From Arctopsyche grandis (taxonomy: Eukaryota > Arthropoda > Insecta > Trichoptera > Hydropsychidae), in the NCBI RefSeq assembly GCF_051622035.1, contig NC_135359.1, forward strand, positions 31,649,501-31,713,500: 64,000 nt of DNA, in the 5' to 3' direction. The position numbers were made by a program, and so were the translations under genes. The notes beneath the pieces are model-generated. The model did no database searches. It saw only the letters and a program-made list of their open reading frames with translations, and was not told the origin of the DNA. Positions 38,569 to 47,882 of this stretch are shown here, in pieces; position 1 is the first letter of the stretch, and the number at the start of each line of letters is the position of its first letter.

Positions 38569-40082
38569 TTACCCGGTGTGAGTTCTGAAATGTCCCACAA
38601 GTGCATTTTTTCGAATAAATGATTTTAAACAAATATCACATTTGTATGGTTTTATGTCAGCATGCGATTTTTTATGTGTCTCAAGGCTATATTTGTGAAT
38701 AAATGATTTTCGGCAAATTTCACACCTGTAAGGCTTTTCCCCCGTGTGAGATCTCAAATGAGATACAAGCTTTTTTTTATAAATAAATGATTTTAAACAA
38801 ATTTCACATTTGTGTGGTTTTATCCCAGCATGCAATTTTTTATGTCTCTCGAGGCTAGATTTTAGAGTAAATGATTTTAGACAAATTTCACACTTGTAAT
38901 GCTTTTCACCCGTGTGAGATATCAAATGTGACACAAGTTCATCTTTACGAACATATGATTTTAAACAAATGTCACATGTATGTGGTTTTATCCCAGAATG
39001 CAATTTTTCATGTGACACCAGGGTAGATTTTCGAGAAAATAATTTGAAACAAATTTTACATTTGTGTGGTTTTATCTGAGCATGCAATTGTTTATGTCTC
39101 TCGAGGTAATGTTTTTGAGTAAATGATTTTAGACAGATTTCACACCTGTAAGGCTTTTCCCCCGTGTGAGTTCTCAAATGTGACACAACTTGATCTTTAC
39201 GAACATATGATTTTAAACAAATGTCACATTTGTGTGGTTTTATTCCAGCATGCGATTTTTTATGTGTATCGAGGATAAATTTTCGAGTAAATGATTTTAG
39301 ACAAATTTCACATTTGTAAGGCTTTTCCCCCGTGTGAGATCTTAAATGAGTTACAAGTGTACCTTTTCGAATAAATGATTTTAAACAAATGTCACATTTG
39401 TGTGGTTTAATTCCAGTATGCAATTTTTTATGTGTCTCCAGGTTAGATTTTTCAGTAAATGATTTTAGACAAATTTCGCACATGTATGGCTTTTTCCCCA
39501 TGTGAGATCTCAAATGATTCACAAGTGCATTTTTTCGAATATATGATTTTAAACAAATGTCACATGGAAACCGCTTTTCTCCAGGGTGAGATCTTTTGTG
39601 TAAAATAAGTTCAGATTCACTGGGAAATGGCTTTAAGCAAATTTCACTATTCTTTCGGTGAATTGTTGGTAGTGAAGGCTCATCGTCCCATATTAGATCT
39701 TCCAAGAAAACTTCTTCAGTCTTGATGTTCAAGCAATCAGCTAACCTCAGTTGAGACGTTTCGTGGCTTCGAAAACAAGCCTTTCGAAAGCTGATCAACG
39801 ATTCGAGATTGGTGTTACACGAAAGACACACCGTGTCTGGCAACCCATCGCCTCTTTTAACCTGCAGATGAAATGAAAAAAACAATAGGATTGAGCGGTG
39901 AGAAGAGTTGGGAGAACCAATTGGGTCCACAACAGTATTGTAACCTGTAACCAGTAACCTACATAAATCTGACAGCCGGTCCGAATGCGTTGCTCCAGAC
40001 GCTCTGGATGAGGACCTGGTCTCTGGAAGATGGAGACGGAAGACTCGGCCGGAGCTGATCCAAGACAAAGCCTGCACTCCAT
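38569..40082 (-). CDS. ZAD-C2H2 zinc-finger protein, copy C (two exons)
   Basis: Minus strand. Exon 1 is 40082-39963 (MECRLCLG, first ZAD half, 40 codons); the intron 39962-39862 is again 101 bp with GTAGGT donor and CTGCAG acceptor. Exon 2 is 39861-38569: ZAD second half, where CLSCNTNLESL replaces CLSCKTNLESL, the acidic linker and 12 C2H2 fingers with alternating TGEKPYKC and AGIKPHKC linkers. The last finger ends at HTG followed by TAA where the linker normally reads GAA (TGEKP), so it is a nonsense change; finger sequence continues beyond. Finger helices differ widely from copies A and B. Predicted nuclear DNA-binding protein; targets are unknown. The 240-bp foldback upstream of A and B is absent here. 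Confidence 0.85.
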
Positions 40083-40740
40083 CGTGGCTGTATTTAACTG
40101 TGACAGCAATTTCCGCGTTCACACAAAAGACATCAACGAATGTTATTTAGTGGATCTAGAAATATCGTGAATCGTACGCATGAGAGCGTTTGCACCCGCG
40201 ATATATACCTGGTTTACAGCCAGTACATGTTTCACAACAATAGCAAAGTCTTACGATGGCATAATCATCGCTCTTGTACAAACATGCAGAATGAATCTCA
40301 ACAACGTCCCATTTGGCTATTCCAGAAAAAAGAATTCATCGCTCCGAAGCTGAGGAACGAGCTTCTTTGTACATATATGCTAATTACTATTGTAACAAGT
40401 GAACATAAATAAAGGATCCTCTTACTAACACAATCAGTGTTTTCATAGACCTTCCCGCGGCACATTTACCGCCGCGGTGAATTAAGATTAAACTGTGATT
40501 TGACATTCGAACTGTCAAAGTGAAATGAACGCAAAAGCGATTGCCAACCTTCAGCGTCAGATGAGCTGACTCTGACTCTGATGAGATGCCCGCGAACTCC
40601 TCGTGAAGACCACAACCAACGGCCACGAGGGCTTTTGGCTCGAACATATGTCGAGTCGATAATAATAAAAATTTCGTAAATAAAAAGAATATTTTTGTTT
40701 GTGTGACCAGTTATCATACGATCAATTTTAATTTTTTGGG
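40083..40740. other. LTR-like remnant and unassigned sequence
   Basis: 40370-40470 has TTGTAACAAGTGAACATAAA, an AATAAA signal and GGATCCTCTT, paralleling the end region of the solo LTR at 42557-43023 (AACGATCCTCTTTC). The start of this LTR could not be set. CCGCGGCACATTTACCGCCG near 40457 is partly self-complementary. Confidence 0.4.
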
Positions 40741-40870
40741 TGTGACCGATTTTAGGGTGTGACCAGTTTTCTCGTGACCAGTCTTAATGTGACGGGTGAT
40801 CACGTGAGATCGATCTAGAGCTACCGGTTGTCCTGTGACCGGTTTAAATTTGACTAGTAGTCCGTTTACC
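40741..40870 (+). repeat. GTGACC-rich dispersed repeat (longest copy)
   Basis: Built from degenerate GTGACCRGT phrases. It includes TGTGACGGGTGATCACGTG without interruption, i.e. the empty version of the site that holds R1-type fragments at 3712-4782 and 17210-18270. Confidence 0.8.
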
Positions 40871-40991
40871 CTATATATGGCACGGTTCGGTGATTACTGG
40901 TCACAAATTACTCGTCAAAAAGTCACTAAAATCTCTATAACGGAACATCTGGCAGCCGAAAAGTCCATCATACTAACAATAACTATCATAG

Positions 40992-42056
40992 TGTAGGAAT
41001 CTCGCCGTCGTCATCGTCATCGAAACCTTCGAGAATATTCCGCAACAACAAAATACATCGAGCGGAACAGCATCAAGCATTCCAGAAAATACTACGCCTC
41101 GACGAAAGCAAATTCCCCTTGTACGCATCAATAACTAAATGCTCGTACAACCACTTCCATCAAGCATTCCAGAAAATTCGACGCCTCGACGAAAACAAAA
41201 TTCCTTTCGTACGCATCAATAAACTAAATGCTCGTACGACCACTTCCATCAAGCATTCCAGAAAATTCGACGCCTCGACGAAAACAAAATTCCTTTCGTA
41301 CGCATCAATAAACTAAATGCTCGTACGACCACTTCCATCAAGCATTCCAGAAAATTCGACGCCTCGACGAAAACAAAATTCCTCTCGTACGCGTCAATAA
41401 CCACTTCCATCAAGCATTCCAGAAAATTCGACGCCTCGACGAAAACAAAATTCCTTTCGTACGCGTCAATAACCACTTCCACCAAGCATTCCAAAAACAC
41501 TATAAAAGGAGGTACAACCCAAACAACGTCAGTCGACCCACAACAGCAAGCGTCGACACACAGCACCAGACCAGTCGACCCAGAGCAGCAAGCGTCGACA
41601 CACAGCAGCAGACCAGTCAACATACAGCTCCTGACCAGCCACCACTACACTACGCGGACTTGGAAGATCAACCAGCCGGACGAGCCAGCAACACACTGCC
41701 GTATCCAGAGACCTTCCGTACATAGCTGAATGCTGAGCCAGCGACACTCTACCATATCCAGAGACCGCTGAACGACATACTTTTGCCCACAAATACCATA
41801 CCTTTGTACAACCATAGGCAAACAATAAAACTTTATAAAACTAGCACAACAGTGTTTCGTTAGGCCGGGATACGGTCAACACACATGTAACCCGCCTACA
41901 TTGGTACTACCCCGACGTGATCTACGCAACCTTCTGATCATCCAACAGCGCTGTCAACACATCGCTACCCCGCCTACATTGGTGACCCCATCTTTGAACC
42001 ACACAACAGTGTTTCGTTAGGCCGGGATACGGTCAACACATCGTACCCCGCCTACA
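40992..42056 (+). mobile_element. LTR retrotransposon remnant with 4-bp target duplication
   Basis: The LTR starts TGTAGGAATC and ends CCCGCCTACA at 41900, with TGTAGG/CCTACA inverted termini. A TATA box (TATAAAAGG, about 41500) and AATAAA near 41826 give U3-R-U5 order. A primer-binding-like TTGGTACTACCCCGACGTGA follows. Two more CCCGCCTACA U5 ends occur, the last at 42056. Flanks are ATAG on both sides (40988-40991, 42057-42060). No gag or pol remains, so it is a heavily deleted, probably gypsy-type, element. Confidence 0.75.
41071..41500. repeat. Minisatellite in LTR U3
   Basis: CATCAAGCATTCCAGAAAAT recurs at 41071, 41158, 41247, 41336, 41408 and, altered, 41480. Spacings are 87-89 then 72 bases; the shorter units lack an AACTAAATGCTCGTACG segment. 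Confidence 0.9.
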
Positions 42057-42161
42057 ATAGTAACGAGAACTTGAGTGCCAAATATTGTGTATTCGCGATT
42101 TTCATGACAAAAATTGTCTTTGTGACCACCTCAATGTGACGAATAGTCCAATTACCGAAGA

Positions 42162-42370
42162 CATCGGGGGCGCTGGGGACAAAGGCGTCGGGGCGTCGGC
42201 GATGCACAAAACGTAATTCGTAATCACTATGTAATTCGTCATTCGTAATTTGTAATTCGTGCATCAATTTCTTTCCGAAACCAGTCGATTCAATATCTTT
42301 AACTTTATTTTTATTCGAGTTTCAATTGCTTTTCGAAACAACCCGTTGAAATCAACGGGCCCAACACTAG
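42162..42370 (+). mobile_element. Helitron-family 3' fragment (fourth)
   Basis: Plus strand. Begins within the GC-rich part (CATCGGGGGCGCTGGGG), then ATTACG-type repeats, the hairpin CCCGTTGAAATCAACGGG and the terminal CTAG (42367-42370) followed by T. The 5' half is missing. Confidence 0.8.
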
Positions 42371-42386
42371 TTTTTCATAGTTGCAG

Positions 42387-43744
42387 CTTCCCCTCGCATT
42401 TGATCGTCCTAATGGCGTGCAGCGAATTCTTTGGCAAACACGAAGATCGAGTGGAGGAAATTATCGAAGCAATTTGACTTTGAAGTCATCGAAGCAATCC
42501 TGAAGTATTGTTACACAGGAGAAATAAGTACGAGTTCATAAACATTCAAAATAATCTGTAGGCATATAGTACAACTGAAATGATCTCATCAGGTCACTGC
42601 GACACATATCCAGGAAAGTAATTAACGCATGGCACACGCTCGCCTCGTCAAAAGGTCGACACGTGTTTCTATACACGTGTCTTGGAAACAAAGGAAGAAC
42701 TCACTGAACCCATAAAAACCACGAACTACGTCCAGGCGTATGAACCCATAAAACTCTCGTCCTGAGAACACGTGCCCTGGAGAACAAAGAGATCTTTTGC
42801 ACACGCCACGCTTAGAACTTCCATATATAAAGCAACGCAGCAACCTCCACCGGCAGAGTGAGCCTCTGGAGTTCAAACAGATCACTTCTCCGAAGAAACC
42901 TCTTCGTACATACAATAACCATTGTACCAATTGAACGAAAATAAACGATCCTCTTTCAAACTCAACTGAATTTCCATAGGCCGGGAAACGGTCGAAACCT
43001 TTCACTCGACCACCTGTTCTATAAATCAATTCAAAATGCGCTTTTTCTTTTCTTTTTTAAATATAATTTTAGACATAGGAGAAAAACACCGCAGAAAATT
43101 GTTGGAGCTAGCCAATCTACTCGAAGTGATAATTCCACCGCAATTTAAAACAGTCAATATGTCCAATTGTCTGAAAGTTTTGAAACAAACTGAAGATCTC
43201 GAATTGAAGACGAGGGCAATGGATTTGAATCTGGATAATTTCGAGACGGTGAGTGTTGATTATATAAAAAAAAATATGTCACTTTGTTATTTTTCAATTC
43301 CACTTCTGATTCATTTGTACAAAACCATAGATCTAGAATATACTAGATCCGCCCTCACGTGTTATACTTGTCTCCCTTTTGGCGCATGCACAGTCCCTCT
43401 TAGTAGGTAGGTAGGTACCGCTGCGTCGTAGGGAAAAAAACCCAACTTCCCCGCTAGTTAAACCCCCCGCACCCCTCAGTTAGTGAAGACAAGATATCCG
43501 ACCAAAATAACACGTCTGGGCCAATGTATTATACATCAATGTACAAAACACAAGATTTTCTCAAGCTGACAGTCTCCAACGTGATCGAAATCTTGAAATC
43601 GGACTATTTGGTCGTGCCTTCCGAAGAAGACGTATTCTATGCTGTGAAATGGTGGGTAAAAATTATAACGATGCAAACCGTAAAAATGAATTGGCACGGC
43701 TGATGAGATCCTTGAGGTTATCCTTGCTCTCGGTGGAGGAATGA
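42387..43744 (+). pseudogene. Kelch-like BTB-BACK gene fragment, broken
   Basis: Three exon-like pieces. Piece 1 (42387-42527): BTB residues SHLIVLMACSEFFGKHED then, after a frame change, FEVIEAILKYCYTGEI, ending at a GTACG donor. Piece 2 (43073-43248): GEKHRRKLLELANLLEVI, then MSNCLKVL and AMDLNLDNFET (BTB end and BACK start), bounded by a TTTTAG acceptor and GTGAGT donor. Piece 3 (about 43540-43744): DFLKLTVSNVIEILKSDYL and VPSEEDVFYAVKWW, then a shift to NDANRKNELARLMRSL. KLHL proteins are usually Cullin-3 adaptors with C-terminal kelch repeats; the BTB start and all kelch repeats are absent here. Two frame changes and a stop after LLSVEE make it a pseudogene. A Helitron end lies 17 bp upstream and a solo LTR fills intron 1. 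Confidence 0.7.
42557..43023 (+). mobile_element. Solo LTR with 4-bp target duplication
   Basis: 467 bp, starting TGTAGGCATATAGTACAACT and ending TTCTATA, flanked by AATC (42553-42556, 43024-43027). TATATAAAG near 42825 and a polyadenylation-like AAATAAACGATC near 42940 fit an LTR. The start matches the LTR on the minus strand at 52846 (TGTAGGGATATAGCACAACT). It occupies most of an intron of the kelch-like pseudogene. Confidence 0.75.
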
Positions 43745-45168
43745 ATGTTTCGAATAATGTGTTTTATTTTCAGTTTCTCGTCAGTAAAGTAATGCCGTTC
43801 TGTAATTCGTGTGCACAGTGTATGACCACCATTGGCCAAGAAATTGTAGACAAGGATAATAAATCTTCCATCTGAAAAGAGACCCCTCGTGGAAAAAAAT
43901 AGCACTGGTTGGAAAATAAATGTAGTACTCTTTGTAATATTCGAATTTTTAATGCATCTGCCTTGTATGTAAATGTTTGAATAAATACATATGCAACTTT
44001 TCAAAATATATTTTTTTCTGTGAATATTTAATGTATTTTTATCGTTTCATTATTAGCCATTCAGCTACTTTTTACATAAATAAATACTATTATCCAAGTG
44101 AGCTGATCAATAAGTGAATGGCCAAAGTCAAAAACATACATACATACATATATTTCATATCTTTAAATCATAATTGTACAAAATTAATACAAAAGTGTAT
44201 TCAATTCAATTGAATTCAGGAATTTTTGTATTTCATTTCTTGTAAAATAAAACGATTTTAAATATTTTTCAATAATAAAAAATAAAGAAAAACACATACT
44301 CCATTGTAAGTTATCAAAAATTGTATTGTATACATATTTCTGAAGATTTAAGCGGCATTAAAATTGAACATTAACGTCAAACCAGTGCCTCTCAAATATT
44401 TTTCACACGTTTCGTCAGTTAAATAATACTTTTCATCGAATTCTCAATTATCCGTTATTTTCCATTATTCATTAACTGATAGTTACTGAATTATTTTAAC
44501 AAATTACTCTGAAAATTTTTATTTAATTTTGAAATTTGATTTCGAACAAAATAGCGTTAATTTATATATAAAGTAACCCATGTATGTATATGTTTTTTTT
44601 TGCGATTTGCTACATTCCAACGGTTCTCGAATGGTTTTTACGACGGTTTCTTAAACATTTTTACATTTTTCTTGTTATATAATGGTTTTTATTGAATCGT
44701 CAAATTTTCTAGTATTGTTAACTTTTTTGAGAAATTATCAATATTTTAATGGCTCTGAAACTTTTATTTTATTAGATTATTGATTAAATTAAAAACATTT
44801 TATTCTAAAATTCGTTTGCAAATAATCTAACTTCGTAAATACAAATGATTTTATAGACTTCCGCCCGTTTATTAAATTCCAGTCATCCCCAAACGGTTTG
44901 TAAAATTGTTTTTCACGCTGCCTCTGGCGAAGTAAACGTTTATTTTTCTCGTAAATAAACAATGTTTAAATCCTTCATGACATTTTTGACACCAGTGACT
45001 CAGCGATAAATACATTTTGTGTTTTCAACGATTTTCGACTGATTTTAAGATTGTTTTTCACACTTTTATTTAGTTTAATGATATTTTTATGGGATAATTC
45101 TATTGGATGTGGTTTTAACCTATTCATCTACGTTTCTCAATTATTTAGACCTTTTTTTTATTTTTATA
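43745..45168. other. Unassigned AT-rich stretch
   Basis: Very AT-rich; scattered CATACATA runs. No open frame with a recognisable domain. Confidence 0.5.
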
Positions 45169-45355
45169 CTAGCAGGCATCGAACACATTTGAAATTATTG
45201 CGTTGCATTGACACTCATTCCCGTTTCCGTTCCCCTTTTTTTTTCACAGTAATCTTCCCGGACATGCATACAACAAATCCTGAAAGTTCCATCGTAATCG
45301 GTTCAGTGGTTTAGGAGCCTATTCGAGACACACACACACACAGACATTCATTTTT
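45169..45355 (-). mobile_element. Possible Helitron remnant
   Basis: Minus strand ends in CTAG (45172-45169) followed by T. The opposite end has GTCTGTGTGTGTGTG and the phrase CACTGAACCGATTACGATGG commonly found near insect Helitron 5' ends. The hairpin and the TC start are not clear. Confidence 0.35.
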
Positions 45356-45841
45356 ATATTTTCTTTATTATTTATTCAGTCAATATTTCTTTCATATTGT
45401 GAATTTCTGGAATTAGCTTTATATAATGGTGTACATACATACATATGTCTTTAAATACATTTTTTCACATACAAATTTGAATTCTGTGGATTTTCATTAA
45501 AATAATTGGTATTACTTTTATCGATTTTTTCATTTTTTTTACCACTCTTTTTACGCACGGTAGAGTGAATTGGTTTTGTACGGCTGAACATGTCATGCAA
45601 TTTTGCAAAACTGTAACGTTGCACGAAATTGGAGTGAGATGCGGTTTATATTTGTACCTTCTTTCTTTCTTTGTTTAAAGATACTGTTGTAAGCGTAATT
45701 ACGTATGTTGTTTTATGAAGGAAATGAAATTCAAGGTTTTTGTATCGATTTTTCCGCCTAGTAACGAAACGATTGTAAAAGCATTGAAAAATATGGTAGA
45801 GAATAGAATATAATCAAGAATGGTAGAGAATAGACGCTTTT
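45356..45841. other. Unassigned AT-rich stretch
   Basis: Nothing recognised. Confidence 0.4.
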
Positions 45842-46233
45842 GAACGTGGTGTCGGATGTTTAGAATCCTCTGGATAGTGAGAAGAAACAATGCTTCCATC
45901 TTGCAAGAGCTGCTGGTTGGCAATAGGCTATCATCTATTTGTCTTAGGCGTATCCTCCAGTTCTTTATGAGACGAGATCAGGACAACCTGGAAAAATTGA
46001 TCGTTCTGGGAAGTGTTGAGGGAAGCAGAGGAAGAGGACGATTCCCAACAAGATGGAGTGACCAGGTCAGGACTGCTACTAGGAAATCTGTAGTTGAGTC
46101 AATGCAAGCTGCGGAGTGTCAACAGAGCTGGAGGACCACAACGACCCGCATTATGGAAGTTAGAAGAAGGGAAAGTCACGACCTTCAAACACGAGGAAAG
46201 AAAGGAAACATTGAAAACTGTAGATTTGTATAG
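45842..46233 (+). pseudogene. RTE-clade C-terminal fragment
   Basis: About 120 codons: RRNNASILQELLVGNRL, MRRDQDNLEKLIVLGSVEGS and RGRFPTRWSDQVR, the region after the RT in RTE-type proteins. It is a different subfamily from the copies at 32725 and 54438. RT and endonuclease are missing. Confidence 0.7.
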
Positions 46234-46628
46234 AGTTGACACACAAACATTCATCTTCACATTATAAATAAAGTAAAAAGACTTGTTGTTTTCAAATTAT
46301 TTTTATTATTATTATATAATTAACAATTACTTTACAATAACATTCACTCTGTTGGTTAAACATCATCAGTAGCACCCAAAATTACTCAAGACGTAATAAA
46401 TTCCTAAAATTTAGTATATAATAATAATAAGCGGTTATAATTTACAGTGAGACGTGATAGTTTGGGCTCTTTCGCTATCTAATTAAGTACGTACAAATTT
46501 AACTTAATAGTTCTTTCATATAAAAATATGTATGTATTATAAAATAATAAAAAAATTCATACAGTGATTAATTAAAAATATTAACGTGGCTCAAACCGTG
46601 TACACTGCAGTCAAAATGCAGCAGTTAA
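46234..46628. other. Unassigned AT-rich stretch
   Basis: No gene found. TTAA at 46625-46628 is the left target site of the following element. Confidence 0.4.
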
Positions 46629-47134
46629 CCATTTGCCCGCGGCCGTCTTCTATGGAAGCTTTGCGCGACAAGTCTGTAGCGCGGCTGTCTTCCATAGAAT
46701 TTCTGGACTTTGCACGAGATTTTGAGCCTTATATGCGCCTATTTCAACTGTTTTAAGGTTCAAAATTGGTTGAATATATTACTGAGAGTTGAATACCATC
46801 TATTCAATTTGCTTAAAATGAATATATACCAGTCAAAATTAGTTTTTTATGGAACCATATTGAAACCTCATTTATGTGACGTCACGTCTGTTGAACAATG
46901 GCGACGATACGTCTCAATTGTATGAAGAATGACTATTTGACAATTAAGCGAAGACTACGAGATATATTATGTATTTTATTGTTTAAAATAATACTTTATG
47001 TGTTAATTAACATATCTGGTTACTTGAGTAAATATTAATATCTGTATTTAAGGTCGAAAAATTCGTTGCCAAATTCGCGAAAAAGGTACCGCATACAGGG
47101 CTTGTTCGCTATATTTACTGCCGCGGGCAAAGGG
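46629..47134. mobile_element. piggyBac-type MITE with TTAA target duplications
   Basis: 506 bp with near-identical terminal inverted repeats CCATTTGCCCGCGGC and CCCTTTGCCCGCGGC (one mismatch), each directly next to TTAA (46625-46628, 47135-47138). TTAA duplication is diagnostic of piggyBac. No transposase inside; a 71-codon open frame has no family resemblance. Confidence 0.85.
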
Positions 47135-47138
47135 TTAA

Positions 47139-47882
47139 CAATTGACTCGGGACTATCAAATTTTATCTAGGAAAGCATTACATACACATAATCAAATCAA
47201 TCTAAAATATATAACTAATTTAAATACAATAAAGTGGAATTGTCCTTAAAATACTATTATAATATAATTATGAATAGACCGCTGCGAGGTTGAAGCCGAA
47301 CATACGAACATTCATAGGCTACACTCGGATCGCGCCGGGGTATAATAATATAAATATAATTTCTATGTGCAATACTGTTGAGGGACGCACTTCATTGCAG
47401 ATTAAAAAATATATTCGCATCATCTGCGTTAAAGCGAGAGTTGTTGAATAATCTTATTGAAAACAAAATTTAATACAAACATATACAGGTTTTGGTGCAA
47501 ACGATCGACAAGCGCCAGACAGACTGAACCACAGATTAACTGGATGGCTGCTTTAAACGCAATTCTCGACTTCACGAATGATAGATTGCAAATCAGATGA
47601 CGAGTAACCTTTCGATGTGCACAGATGCAATTATTAAAATTGAGTTGGATCTTTCTGGCGAGTTTAATGAGGCAAAATTCGGAACTAAAGTATCAGAAGC
47701 ACAGAACGTTTACAGGGTAGGTGTATGTCGGGACTTTGGGTAGATTTCGCTTAGTGTAAGTGCGAGCAGTGCGCACGCATAAGGTAAACGTGTCGTTAAT
47801 CTGTTGTTCAGTCTGTCTGGCGCTTGTCGATCGTTTGCACCGCATCGACATATACATATACAAATACGAAACGGAATGTGAT
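47139..47882 (-). other. Region downstream of AP-1 mu, likely 3' UTR, with strong inverted repeat
   Basis: Follows the AP-1 mu stop codon on the minus strand. It contains a 47-nt inverted repeat (see the separate entry). No AATAAA could be chosen with confidence; AATAAG near 47450 is a weak candidate. Confidence 0.45.
47494..47841. repeat. 47-nt inverted repeat in AP-1 mu 3' region
   Basis: Arms 47494-47540 and 47795-47841 are reverse complements at 46 of 47 positions, with a 254-nt spacer. Each arm contains CGATCGACAAGCGCCAGACA or its complement. If both arms are in the AP-1 mu transcript they would form a long near-perfect RNA duplex. Confidence 0.9.

Noticed and set aside
41071-41500. Regularly spaced repeats resembling a CRISPR array
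   Set aside because: Units are 72-89 bp and tandem with no unique spacers, inside an LTR U3 of a eukaryotic genome.
46710-46925. 71-codon frame in the piggyBac-type MITE
   Set aside because: No similarity to a transposase, and the element is too short to encode one.
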